This document shows, one piece after another, positions 17,964 to 27,000 of a stretch of 64,000 nucleotides of DNA. The stretch comes from Oceanibacterium hippocampi (GTDB lineage: Bacteria; Pseudomonadota; Alphaproteobacteria; Sneathiellales; Sneathiellaceae): positions 1,628,335-1,692,334 of the forward strand of contig NZ_FWFR01000001.1 in NCBI RefSeq assembly GCF_900172325.1, given 5' to 3'. The position numbers and the translations under genes are program-made. How positions within the stretch are numbered: the stretch's first letter is position 1; each line of letters opens with the position of its first letter. A model generated the notes under the pieces. It had not been told where the DNA came from, searched no databases, and saw nothing but the letters and a program-made list of their open reading frames with translations.

Positions 17964-19958
17964 CTAGGGGCGGGCGTCCAGCGCGGCCCGGACGCGGGCA
18001 GCCAGTTCCCAGTGCCGGAAGGGCTTGCGCAGCAGTTGCTCCGGCGCGATGCCGATGACGCCCGGGTCGTGGCCGCTCATGAACAGGACGACGAGCCTGT
18101 TGTCCCGGTGGCGGAAATGCCGTGCGAGTGCGTCGCCGGAAAGCTCGCCCGGCACCACGACGTCGGTCAGGAGAAGATCGAACCGCCCCTGTTCCCCGAT
18201 CAGCGAGGAGGCTTCCCGCGCGCTCCCCGCGCTGATCACCTCGTAGCCGAGTCCGGACAGCTGGGCGGCGACATAGTCGCGGACATCGTCCTCGTCGTCG
18301 ATCAGCAGGATGCGTTCGCCGGTGCCGCGGGGAATCCGGTCGGCCACTCCGGCGTCGTCGCCCTGCCGGTCGGCGCGCGGCAGGTAGAGCGAGATGTCGC
18401 TGCCTTTCCCGGGGGCGCTGTCGATCGTCAGGTAACCGCCGGACTGCTTCATGAAGCCGTAGGCCATGCTGAGCCCGAGGCCGGAGCCCTGGCCGATCTC
18501 CTTGGTCGTGAAGAAGGGTTCGATCGCCTGCTCGCGGACCTGCTTCTCCATGCCGAGCCCGTCGTCCCGCATGGTCAGGCGCACGAAGCTTGCCGGGGCG
18601 ATGACCGCCTGCTCGCCCTCGACTTCCTGGCCGTCGACGACATTGGCCGTTTCGACGATCACCGTGCCGCCGTCCGGCATCGCGTCGCGGGCGTTGATGG
18701 CGAGGTTCAGCAGCGTGTTTTCCAGTTGCGACAGGTCGACCAGTGTCGGCCAGAGGGTCTCGGGCGAGCGGATCTCCAGCCGGATCCGGGCGCCGAGCGT
18801 GCGCCGCAGCAGGGTCGACATGCCGACCAGCGCCAGGTTGACGTCGGCCGGCGCCGGGTCGAGCGGTTGCCGGCGGGCGAAGGCGAGAAGGCTGTGGGTC
18901 AGCGTCGAACCGCGTTCGGTCGCCCGGATGGCGGTTTCCAGGCGCTTGATCAGGATGTCGCTGTCGCCGACCTCGTCGAGGACGATTTCGAGGTTGCCGA
19001 GGACGATCGCCAGCAGGTTGTTGAAATCGTGGGCGACGCCGCCAGTGAGCCGCCCGACCGCTTCCATCCGCTGGGCGTGACGCAGGTTCCGGGCCGCCCG
19101 GCGCTGGGTCGTGACATCGCGGGCCACGACCTGGATCGCCGGAACGCCGTCCCACTGGACGAGGCCGGCGGTTGCCTCGATATCGCGGCGCAGGCCGGAC
19201 CGGGTGAGCGCCCGGAAACTGTATTGCTGCGGCGGGTTCTCGCCGCCGAGCCGTCGCGCCCGGAGGGCGAGGATATGCGCCCGGTCCTCCGGCACGATGA
19301 GGTCGGTGACCACCATCCCGATCAGTTCGCCCTGGGGATAGCCGACCAGGTCCGCCATCGCCCTGTTGCAATGGGCAATGACCTCGCCGCGCACGACAAC
19401 GATGGCGTCGGGGGCGGCCTCGACCAGGTGATAGTAGCGGTCCTCGACCTCTCCCAGGCGGGTCTGCAGGGCGATTTCCAGCGGGCCAGGTATCGCCGTG
19501 ATGCGGCAGATGCGATCGCCCTGCGGGGAATCGCGGAGCGGCCGGAAGGTGAAGCTCAGCTCCCCTTCCGGCAGATCGTGACTGCTCACGAAATTGTCGC
19601 CGCCCTGGCCGCGGGCGATATCGCGGCCGAGCGGCGAGGCGGGGTCGACGTGCTCGAAGATCGAGGTGCCGATGGCGTATTCCGCGGAGCGGACCGAGTC
19701 GCCGCCCGATATCTCCATGAACGTGATGGTTCCGTCATTCAGGACATCAATAACGGTTGTCCCGATCAGAGACAAAAATCTCCCGCTATGTTGGTCGATA
19801 GCCCTCATCGGCGTTTCGATCTGTGGAAAATCCGAAGAATATCCTGAATTGACCACGTTGGAACCTCGAACAGCCACGTCCTTGTCTGGTATTCCCACCA
19901 AGAATGCCTGCTCATGTCGTTGGTTCCACGGCCATCGATTTTTGTTTCCATTTTTCAA
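17964..19958 (-). CDS. PAS hybrid histidine kinase with C-terminal receiver
   Basis: The 664-aa protein has two PAS-like regions (about 50-280), a HisKA region with GGVAHDFNNLLA (phospho-acceptor His in HDFNN), a HATPase_c domain (NARDAMPDGG, GSGLGLSMAYGF) and a receiver domain in the last 120 residues with DDEDD and the phospho-acceptor Asp in LLLTDVV. It lacks a membrane segment. The first about 50 codons are noticeably less GC-rich than the rest, so the ATG at 19808 is a possible alternative start. No separate response regulator is adjacent. It precedes the diguanylate cyclase, which suggests linked signalling. Confidence 0.92.
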   Translation of the reverse strand: MKNGNKNRWPWNQRHEQAFLVGIPDKDVAVRGSNVVNSGYSSDFPQIETPMRAIDQHSGRFLSLIGTTVIDVLNDGTITFMEISGGDSVRSAEYAIGTSIFEHVDPASPLGRDIARGQGGDNFVSSHDLPEGELSFTFRPLRDSPQGDRICRITAIPGPLEIALQTRLGEVEDRYYHLVEAAPDAIVVVRGEVIAHCNRAMADLVGYPQGELIGMVVTDLIVPEDRAHILALRARRLGGENPPQQYSFRALTRSGLRRDIEATAGLVQWDGVPAIQVVARDVTTQRRAARNLRHAQRMEAVGRLTGGVAHDFNNLLAIVLGNLEIVLDEVGDSDILIKRLETAIRATERGSTLTHSLLAFARRQPLDPAPADVNLALVGMSTLLRRTLGARIRLEIRSPETLWPTLVDLSQLENTLLNLAINARDAMPDGGTVIVETANVVDGQEVEGEQAVIAPASFVRLTMRDDGLGMEKQVREQAIEPFFTTKEIGQGSGLGLSMAYGFMKQSGGYLTIDSAPGKGSDISLYLPRADRQGDDAGVADRIPRGTGERILLIDDEDDVRDYVAAQLSGLGYEVISAGSAREASSLIGEQGRFDLLLTDVVVPGELSGDALARHFRHRDNRLVVLFMSGHDPGVIGIAPEQLLRKPFRHWELAARVRAALDARP

Positions 19959-20100
19959 TAATTAGCGGGTTTGAATACAGACGGATTATCAAAAGTCAAG
20001 CAGCGCAGGCGCGTCGCTGCCCCAGGGCACCAGGTGACGGTCGCAGCGCGACAAACGCCCGATCCTATTATATGATGTCTTCCGAATGGAAGGCGTTCCG

Positions 20101-21855
20101 ATGTTACTTGCGACGGAAGCGGCTGGAAATCGATCGCGGTGCCGGGGGCTCCTCCGGTCGATCGCGGTCGCGTTGGTGAGCCTGGCGGCCTTCTCGCCCG
20201 CCTGGGCCGACGGCGGCGGCGACGGCGGCGGTTTCTACCAGATCGATCCGATGAAGCAGGGGTTCGAACGGAGCGGCCGCGAGCATCCGGAAGAGAGAAC
20301 CTGGCGCTACCGTCATCGCGACGGCGACACCTACCGGAACGAGACCCTGAAGGAAGCGGAGAATTACCGCGCGCTGAACGAGGCGGCCTTCCTCCTTATG
20401 TTCGACGAAACCGTGCCGGTCGGAGGCATCGGGCGCGACAATCCGCACGCCGTCACGTTCCTGAACGCGGTTGCCAATCCGGACTATTTCGCTTCCTCCC
20501 CGCGCGACGATCGGGGCCGGGAGATCAGGCCGACCTCGCGTTCATTCGAATGGGCCTTCAGCCGTTTCCAGGCGCACTGGCAACCGATCTGGGCGGCGCG
20601 CGACCGGGAAGCGGCGGCCGATCGGGCGGCGGCCAACGTGGCGAAGGCGGCGGAAGCGACCGCCGCTTCGGTGGCGCGCAATGCCGCGGCGGCAGCCGAA
20701 GAAGTCTATTCGCCGACCGACGGTGGCGGAACGAAATCCGCCTGGACGCTCCGTTTCAGGCAATTCGACGGTGCCCGGGGCCTCGATGCCTTCAGCAGCT
20801 GGACGACGAAGTGGGATCTCGGCCTCGGCGCCACCTATGCCGAGCCGCCGCTCGGCAACGGATATGCAGCCGGGGCCGCCGGCGAGCCGGCGAAGGACCG
20901 GCCGGCGTCCTCTGCCGGCGCGACCACGGCGGCGCAGGGCGGCTCGACCGCCGGCTCGCGGAACCAGGCGGACCGGGACCTCGGCAGCGGCAATACCCGC
21001 TTCACCTTGTCGCTCAACTTCGGGCTCTTCGGCGGCGGCGAGAAAGGCGAGGGCGGCGACCGGGATGACGGTGCGGCGCAGGACGCGGATGGCCCGTACG
21101 GAGACTGGGCCGGCTATTACGACGACGACTACGACGACTATTGCTGCGATTGCTGCGACGATTTCGACGACGAATTCTACGGACCGCCGCCCGGTGCCGT
21201 CATCATTCCCCTGCGCGGCCCCGGCCAGCGCTTCCTGATCCTCCGTCGCCCGATCATCGATCCCTTCCGGCGGATCGACGGCAATGTTCCTTTCCGTCGC
21301 TACGACATTCCGGTAAGCGAGGCGCCGAGCACGGATCGTCCCGGCAGTCTTGCCTCCGACCAGGCGTCCGGAGACGTCGTCCGCTACGATTCGCCGACAA
21401 TCGCCGGCTTCAAGCTCAGCCAGTCCTGGGGGACGGCCGGGAATGGCGGCGGGCAGACGGTCGCGGAAACCGATGATCCGGCGCCGGCGTTCCGCGGTTA
21501 TGCCCTCGAGCCCCGCTTCGCCGGGTTGCAACTGGGCGTGACCTACAGCGGGACCGACAACGGCATCAAGCCGCCCGGACCGAACGAGACGATCCGGTAC
21601 AGCCTCGGCTGGCAGGGCTTCGACCTCGGGATCCGCTATGCCCGTGACGAACCGTCTGGCGCCGCGTCCGGCGGCAGTACGGGCCTGACCGGGAACAAGG
21701 CGGACGGCCTCGATTTCCGTCCAACCTTCCGGCTGACAGACAAGATCCGCATCACCGGGGCGACCTTGCGCGGCTATTTCGCGGTCGAGGCGCCGCACGA
21801 GCTGGAGGAAGATGACCTTGACCTTGCCACGATCCGCTCGACCTTCCGGTTCTAG
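20101..21855 (+). CDS. exported or outer-membrane protein of unknown function with acidic Cys-rich segment
   Basis: The product has a signal peptide (residues about 1-36, ending SPAWA), Gly-rich and helical Ala-rich segments, and a C-terminal part of alternating polar and hydrophobic strands that ends in Phe (RSTFRF), as outer-membrane beta-barrels do. Near residues 338-360 lies a run of Asp and Tyr around four cysteines (YCCDCCDDFDDEFYG). I find no known family. The ATG at 20101 has GGAAGG at ideal spacing and is preferred over 20086. The next gene starts inside its 3' end, so the two are coupled. Confidence 0.68.
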   Translation: MLLATEAAGNRSRCRGLLRSIAVALVSLAAFSPAWADGGGDGGGFYQIDPMKQGFERSGREHPEERTWRYRHRDGDTYRNETLKEAENYRALNEAAFLLMFDETVPVGGIGRDNPHAVTFLNAVANPDYFASSPRDDRGREIRPTSRSFEWAFSRFQAHWQPIWAARDREAAADRAAANVAKAAEATAASVARNAAAAAEEVYSPTDGGGTKSAWTLRFRQFDGARGLDAFSSWTTKWDLGLGATYAEPPLGNGYAAGAAGEPAKDRPASSAGATTAAQGGSTAGSRNQADRDLGSGNTRFTLSLNFGLFGGGEKGEGGDRDDGAAQDADGPYGDWAGYYDDDYDDYCCDCCDDFDDEFYGPPPGAVIIPLRGPGQRFLILRRPIIDPFRRIDGNVPFRRYDIPVSEAPSTDRPGSLASDQASGDVVRYDSPTIAGFKLSQSWGTAGNGGGQTVAETDDPAPAFRGYALEPRFAGLQLGVTYSGTDNGIKPPGPNETIRYSLGWQGFDLGIRYARDEPSGAASGGSTGLTGNKADGLDFRPTFRLTDKIRITGATLRGYFAVEAPHELEEDDLDLATIRSTFRF

Positions 21856-22726
21856 GCCGACGATCCGGGCCGCCGTCGGGTTGTTGCTCGCGCTGGCGTT
21901 CGGCTGGCTGCTGGCCGGCCCGGCGCTGGCCGCCGAACCGGCGCGAGAAAGCGGTATCGCGCCGCCCGACCTGTTGCCCGTTCACGGGCAGGTTGTTCTC
22001 GACGCGGTCGCCGCCCGGCTGGCCGGCGCCGAGCCGGCCCTGGTTGCCGCGGACCTCGGCGTGGCGGGAATCGAGGCGATCCGCCCCGAGACCGAATTTC
22101 ATTACGAGGGCTTCGACCTCGCGGAGATCGTCATCGACCGCTTTGCCGCCGACCGCAAGACGTCGGGGCGCTTCAGCGTCGCCGGCGAGTTGCGCTGGAA
22201 GGACGTGATCGGCCGCCGCGCTGCGACCCGCTTCGCCGCCAACTACCGTGTCGAGGGGAAGCGCCTGGCGATCGAATGGGCGCAGGCACGGCCGCTATTC
22301 GCCGAGCAGCCGGCGATCCGCGCCTTCCTCTATCCGGCCGAGGCGATCCGGGCGATCGAGAGCGATGCCAACGATCTTTTCGCCGGCCTGTTCCTGAAAG
22401 CCTACCAGCCCGAGGTTCCGGTCATCGTCGGGCCGGAGCGCGACTATGCGCTGCTGGTGTTCGTCATGGATCGCATGGATCCGGCCGGAACCTACGAATT
22501 CCGCCTGGCCGAGCAGGCGGAGGGCAGTGATGGGGAGGCCGGTCATTTCCGCTATCGGGGTTACGAACCCGGCTGGTTCGTCGGCGCGGCGCTGATCCAT
22601 GGGCAGGGCGTCACCCGCCCGCCGTCGCTCTGGATCAAGGCGGTCCGGACGGAGAAGGCCTCGGGCCTCTTCTCGACCGACAAGAACCATCTGCTGGCCC
22701 GCGTGCCGGTCGGCTTCGCCGACTAG
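21812..22726 (+). CDS. exported protein of unknown function
   Basis: This 304-aa protein has a signal peptide (hydrophobic core near residues 18-38, ending GPALAAE). The mature part has an even mix of acidic and hydrophobic residues and no motif I can name. The ATG overlaps the preceding gene by 44 nt and has GGAGGAAG directly upstream, which supports translation and coupling to the preceding exported protein. The pair may form a periplasm/outer-membrane complex; this is inference. Confidence 0.7.
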   Translation: MTLTLPRSARPSGSRPTIRAAVGLLLALAFGWLLAGPALAAEPARESGIAPPDLLPVHGQVVLDAVAARLAGAEPALVAADLGVAGIEAIRPETEFHYEGFDLAEIVIDRFAADRKTSGRFSVAGELRWKDVIGRRAATRFAANYRVEGKRLAIEWAQARPLFAEQPAIRAFLYPAEAIRAIESDANDLFAGLFLKAYQPEVPVIVGPERDYALLVFVMDRMDPAGTYEFRLAEQAEGSDGEAGHFRYRGYEPGWFVGAALIHGQGVTRPPSLWIKAVRTEKASGLFSTDKNHLLARVPVGFAD

Positions 22727-22739
22727 GCTGGGCGGCGGA

Positions 22740-23954
22740 TCAGAGCCGCTGGAAGGCGGCGATCACGCGGCCGATGTCGCGGGCACTCAGCGACGGATAG
22801 AGCGGCAGCGACAGGCAGCGCGCATAGAAGGCATCGGCGCCGCGCAGGACCGTCCTGTCGTAGCGGGCGCGATAGTAGGGCTGGCGGTGGACCGGGATGT
22901 AATGTACCTGGCTGCCGATCCCCTGGGCGCGCAGGATATGCATCAGTGCGGCCCGGTCGAGGCCGAGACGGGGAAAATCGATCAGCACGACGGAAAGATG
23001 CCAGGCCGGTCGGCTGTCGGCGCGGCGCTCGAGCGGCCGGATCAGCGGCCGCAGGGTTTTCGGCAGTTCGTCGAGGGCCCGGTCGTAGAGCGCGATCAGC
23101 TGCCGGCGCTTGCGGACGAAGCCGTCCAGCTTGGCGAGTTGCGAGGCGCCGAGCGCGCAGGCGATGTCGCTCGCCCGGTAATTGTAGCCCGGCTCCGGCA
23201 TCGCGTAGATCCACGGATTGGCATTGCCGGCGGCGTCCAGCGCGATCTCGTCGTCGCCGAAATCGTCCGGGTTGCGGCTCATGCCGTGGTTGCGGAAGCG
23301 CATCACGGCGGCCGCGACGGTCGGGTCGTTGGTTGTGACCGCGCCGCCTTCGCCCATCGCCACGGTCTTGACCGGATGGAAGGAGAAACAGGCCATGTCG
23401 GCATGGGCGCAGGCGCCGGCCGCGTGGTCGCCGCCGTAGCGGGTGCCGAGCGCGTGCGCGGCATCCTCGACGATGCGCAGGCCGTTGGCCCGGGCGACCG
23501 CGGCAATGCCCCAGACATCGCCGGTCTGTCCGGCATAATGGACGTTGAAGACGGCGCGCGCCCTGAGCCCGTCGGGGACCCGGGCAAGCGCCGCCTCGAG
23601 ATCGGAGGGCTCCATCAGCCCGGTCGACGGGTCGACGTCGGCGAAGACCACCTCGGCGCCGGTATAGCGGACCGCGTTGGCGGTCGCGAGGAAGGTGATG
23701 GCTGGCACGATCACCGCATCGCCCGGCCCGAGGCCGAGCGCCATGGCGGCCAGGTGCAGCGCCGCGGTGCCGCTCGAACAGGCGAGCGCGTAGCGGGCGC
23801 CGGTCGCCCGGGCGAGCGCGCTCTCGAAGTTCTGGACCGCCGGTCCGGTGGTCAGCCAGTCGCTTTTCAGGACGCGCGCGACGGCGGCGATATCGTCGTC
23901 GTCGATCTCCTGCCGGCCGTAGGGCAGGAAGGGCGGGTTCGGGCCGGCATCCAT
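22740..23954 (-). CDS. pseC: UDP-4-amino-4,6-dideoxy-N-acetyl-beta-L-altrosamine transaminase
   Basis: This 404-aa DegT/DnrJ/EryC1-family PLP aminotransferase has the PseC start PYGRQEIDDDDIAAV, the ACSSGTAALHLA cofactor segment near residue 59, the EDAAHALGTRYGG block near 162 and the PLP lysine in FSFHPVKTVAMGEGG near 192. PseC transfers an amino group from glutamate to the 4-keto product of PseB, the second step of pseudaminic acid synthesis. It is the last gene of the 12-gene operon, 4 bp after pseB. Confidence 0.92.
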   Translation of the reverse strand: MDAGPNPPFLPYGRQEIDDDDIAAVARVLKSDWLTTGPAVQNFESALARATGARYALACSSGTAALHLAAMALGLGPGDAVIVPAITFLATANAVRYTGAEVVFADVDPSTGLMEPSDLEAALARVPDGLRARAVFNVHYAGQTGDVWGIAAVARANGLRIVEDAAHALGTRYGGDHAAGACAHADMACFSFHPVKTVAMGEGGAVTTNDPTVAAAVMRFRNHGMSRNPDDFGDDEIALDAAGNANPWIYAMPEPGYNYRASDIACALGASQLAKLDGFVRKRRQLIALYDRALDELPKTLRPLIRPLERRADSRPAWHLSVVLIDFPRLGLDRAALMHILRAQGIGSQVHYIPVHRQPYYRARYDRTVLRGADAFYARCLSLPLYPSLSARDIGRVIAAFQRL

Positions 23955-23958
23955 GGCG

Positions 23959-25011
23959 TCAGGCCGGGATGCGTTCGAGCATCTCGTGCAGCCCGTCGCT
24001 GTCGAGCTGTTCCGGATTGCGGTCGCTGGTGTAGCTGAAACTCTCCCGGACCGTGCGGGCGCCGGAGGCGAGGAAGCCGTCGCGCTCCCAGGCGGCGAAG
24101 CTCGGCATGATCAGGTAGCGGTCGTCGAGTTCCAGGGTGGCGCGGCCGTCGTCCTCGGAAATCATCACCTCGTGCAGCTTCTCGCCCGGCCGGATGCCGA
24201 TTTCGCGAAGCGGATGCCCGGGCGCGATCGAATGCGCGAAGTCGGTCATCTTCATCGCCGGGATCTTCGGCACGAAGATCTCGCCACCCTTCATCAGGGC
24301 GAAGTTCGAGAGCACGAAATTGACCCCCTGTTCGAGGGTGATCCAGAACCGGGACATGCGCAGGTCGGTGATCGGCAGGGCGTCGGCGCCCTCCGCGATC
24401 AGCTTCCGGAAATGCTGCACGACGCTGCCGCGCGAGCCGATGACATTGCCGTAGCGGACCACCGAGAAGCGCGTGCCGCCGCGCCCGGCCAGGTGGTTGG
24501 CGGCGACGAAGATCTTGTCGGATGCGAGCTTGGAGGCGCCGTAGAGATTGATCGGGTTGGCCGCCTTGTCGGTCGACAGCGCGATCACCTTCTTGACCTT
24601 GTTGTGGATCGCGGCGTGCAGGACATTCTCGGCGCCCAGCACATTGGTATGAATGCATTCGAGCGGGTTGTACTCGGCGATCGGGACATGCTTCAGGGCC
24701 GCCGCATGCACCAGGTAATCGACGTCGCGCATCGCCATTTCCAGGCGGTCGCGGTTGCGCACGTCGCCGATGAAGAAGCGCATGAAGGGATAGCGCTCGC
24801 CCGGGAATTCCTGCGCCATCTCGTATTGCTTCATCTCGTCGCGCGAGAAGACGATCAGCTTGCGCGGCGTCCAGCGCTCGATCACCGAACGCACGAAGGC
24901 CCGGCCGAACGAGCCGGTGCCGCCGGTGATCATCACCACCTTGTCCTCGAAATCGATGCAAGGCTTGAGGAAGTCCCGGATCATGCTGTTGCGCGGGGCG
25001 TGGCCGTTCAT
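23959..25011 (-). CDS. pseB: UDP-N-acetylglucosamine 4,6-dehydratase (inverting)
   Basis: This roughly 350-aa extended short-chain dehydrogenase has the cofactor motif TGGTGSFGRAF, HAAALKHVPIAEYNP, STDKAANPINLYGASK (catalytic Tyr and Lys) and SRFWITLEQGVNFV, all typical of PseB/FlaA1. It converts UDP-GlcNAc to the 4-keto-6-deoxy-L-altro sugar, the first pseudaminate step. The frame extends to 25068 and ATGs exist at 25038, 25011 and 24984. I use 25011, which avoids overlap with the preceding gene. PseC follows directly. Confidence 0.93.
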   Translation of the reverse strand: MNGHAPRNSMIRDFLKPCIDFEDKVVMITGGTGSFGRAFVRSVIERWTPRKLIVFSRDEMKQYEMAQEFPGERYPFMRFFIGDVRNRDRLEMAMRDVDYLVHAAALKHVPIAEYNPLECIHTNVLGAENVLHAAIHNKVKKVIALSTDKAANPINLYGASKLASDKIFVAANHLAGRGGTRFSVVRYGNVIGSRGSVVQHFRKLIAEGADALPITDLRMSRFWITLEQGVNFVLSNFALMKGGEIFVPKIPAMKMTDFAHSIAPGHPLREIGIRPGEKLHEVMISEDDGRATLELDDRYLIMPSFAAWERDGFLASGARTVRESFSYTSDRNPEQLDSDGLHEMLERIPA

Positions 25012-25030
25012 CCGGCCACGGGCGAGCGGC

Positions 25031-26998
25031 TCATGCATGCAGGGCGTAATGGAACCTGTATCCGCCATTCGACTGCTCTGGTACCTGGTCAGCAGGCCGC
25101 CTTGTTTCGTCGAGCTCCATGGTCGAAAGCGAGAGCCGGCAGAACAGACGGTCCTTGATACGTTTGTGCGTGAGGAGGCCGATCGGGGCCGCGTTCGCGC
25201 GTGAAACCGAAAGTCCGAGGCTGTGCCGCCCGTCGCCGATCTCGACCCGGCCCTCGGTCATGCCGAAGCCCGATGTCGCGGAGACCAGCATCGACACGGC
25301 CGCGCCGTGGTCGACTTCCTGACCGGCGAGGGCGAAGCGTTCCGCCGTCTCGCCGCCATTGTGGGTGGTCACTGCCAAGGTTTCTTCCTCGAAGGCCGCC
25401 GGGTTGAGCGTGATATTGCCGATCCGGAGGCTGCCGAGCGGCCATTCTCGCCAGTGCAAAGTATAGAAACTGTTAACCACGGCGGCGGAGGCGCCGATTA
25501 TCAGGCGTTTCTCGATGATCCCGAGCGGTGTCGCCATGCGGGCGTCGATCACGATGTCGTCGTTCCCGGCAACGCGGGCGAACTCCGGGCTCACCCGGGT
25601 CAGGTCGGTGACCTTGGCCCGGGCTGGCGATTCGAGAACCAGCGTCCCCGAATACCAGTCGTAGCCGTAGCCGATGTCGTCGAAATAGCCGTGCGGCAGC
25701 GTCCCGCACAGCGGCTCGCCCTGCTTGTCGCCGAGCCAGAGGCCGTCGATGGCGAGTCCGCGCCGGGTGTTCAGCCGGATGCGGACCGCATCGGTCTCGA
25801 TCTCCAGGATATCGCCGTTGGCGGTCGGCCGGGCGCCGTTGATCGGGGCCAGCGCCGGCGCCGGCAGGTCCGGCGCGGATACCCCGAGCCGGGCTTCCAG
25901 TGCCCGCAGGCGCTCGCCATAGGCGGACCAGCGGCGCTCGGTGATGTGCGTGCGGAAATCGCTCGACCAGAGCAGGCAGAGCTCGCGCCAGGCGTCGTCG
26001 CCGGCATTGCCGCTCACGCGCAGCCGTTCGGCCAGCGCGTGGCAGCGGCCGTTGATCGCCGAATCGTCGCGCCCGGTGACGGCCCAGCGGGTGACGTTGT
26101 ATTTCGTCTGCTTCTTGACCGGGATCGGGCAGGCCGGGCTTTCCAGCCGGATCGCCCGGTTGCCGTGCTCCGGATGCTCCAGGGTCAGCATCTCGTGGAG
26201 ATGCACCAGGGAATAGCCGGGGACCGCGCGAAAGGCCCGGAAGGCGGCGCGGAGGCGCGCCCACTCGCTGGTCTCGTCGGGGACGCCCTCGGTCTCGAAG
26301 CGGCCCGGGCGGAAGTCGAAGATCTCCGCATCGTTGCCGTAGAGCGGGAAGCCGCGCTCAGCATCGCCCTGCTGGCGGGCGAGGTAGTCGAGCCAGTCGT
26401 CGGGCCCGAGATCGCCATGCGCGAGCCGCTGCAGCTTCTGGAAGGCGATGGTGTTGGAGAAGATCAGCGGCATGCTTGCGCCGTCGGCGCCGATCGCCGC
26501 CTGCGGATAGTAGCGCATCGCCGCCGGCCAGTCGGGATGGGCGGCCGCGACCCCGTCCCAGTCCATCACCAGGGCGCGGTAGCCGGCCGCGCGATAGAGC
26601 GGCACGAGACCGGCGGAATAGGCCTGTTCGTTGACCAGGGCGATGTCGGGCCGGCAGCCGAGCAGGCGCTGGTAGACCGCGTGCCCGAGCCGCAGGTTGG
26701 CGCGGTTGACGTCGGCCGGGACGAGCGGGCCGATGAGCTGGGCATAGCCGGAGCCGACCACCTCGATCCGGCCGGCGGCGATGCCGGCCCGCAGCGCCTC
26801 GAGCCAGCCCGGATCGCGGCGGGCGATTTCCTCCAGCGTGAAGCCGGTCGCCTCGATCGAGATCTTCAGGTCGTCGCGGCGGGCGAGATCGAGCAGCGGC
26901 CAGTAGCAGCGGCGGATGATCTCGCCGCGCGCCTCCTCCTCGACCGCCGAGAAGGCGAGATTGAGATGGAAGAGCGCGTAGCCCCTGAGCCCGGCCAT
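25031..26998 (-). CDS. GH57-like glycoside hydrolase/deacetylase-superfamily protein in the glycan operon
   Basis: The product is about 655 aa, with an N-terminal barrel (FHLNLAFSAVEEEAR, then VGSGYAQLIGPLVP) like family GH57 and polysaccharide deacetylase barrels. It contains VNEQAYS near residue 144, at the position of the GH57 catalytic-nucleophile motif. The C-terminal half is beta-rich, as in family members with galactose-mutarotase-like domains. It may trim or transfer sugars of the surface glycan. The ATG at 26998 is chosen since the longer frame runs into the formyltransferase gene 2 bp away. Activity is not certain. Confidence 0.7.
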   Translation of the reverse strand: MAGLRGYALFHLNLAFSAVEEEARGEIIRRCYWPLLDLARRDDLKISIEATGFTLEEIARRDPGWLEALRAGIAAGRIEVVGSGYAQLIGPLVPADVNRANLRLGHAVYQRLLGCRPDIALVNEQAYSAGLVPLYRAAGYRALVMDWDGVAAAHPDWPAAMRYYPQAAIGADGASMPLIFSNTIAFQKLQRLAHGDLGPDDWLDYLARQQGDAERGFPLYGNDAEIFDFRPGRFETEGVPDETSEWARLRAAFRAFRAVPGYSLVHLHEMLTLEHPEHGNRAIRLESPACPIPVKKQTKYNVTRWAVTGRDDSAINGRCHALAERLRVSGNAGDDAWRELCLLWSSDFRTHITERRWSAYGERLRALEARLGVSAPDLPAPALAPINGARPTANGDILEIETDAVRIRLNTRRGLAIDGLWLGDKQGEPLCGTLPHGYFDDIGYGYDWYSGTLVLESPARAKVTDLTRVSPEFARVAGNDDIVIDARMATPLGIIEKRLIIGASAAVVNSFYTLHWREWPLGSLRIGNITLNPAAFEEETLAVTTHNGGETAERFALAGQEVDHGAAVSMLVSATSGFGMTEGRVEIGDGRHSLGLSVSRANAAPIGLLTHKRIKDRLFCRLSLSTMELDETRRPADQVPEQSNGGYRFHYALHA

Positions 26999-27000
26999 GG

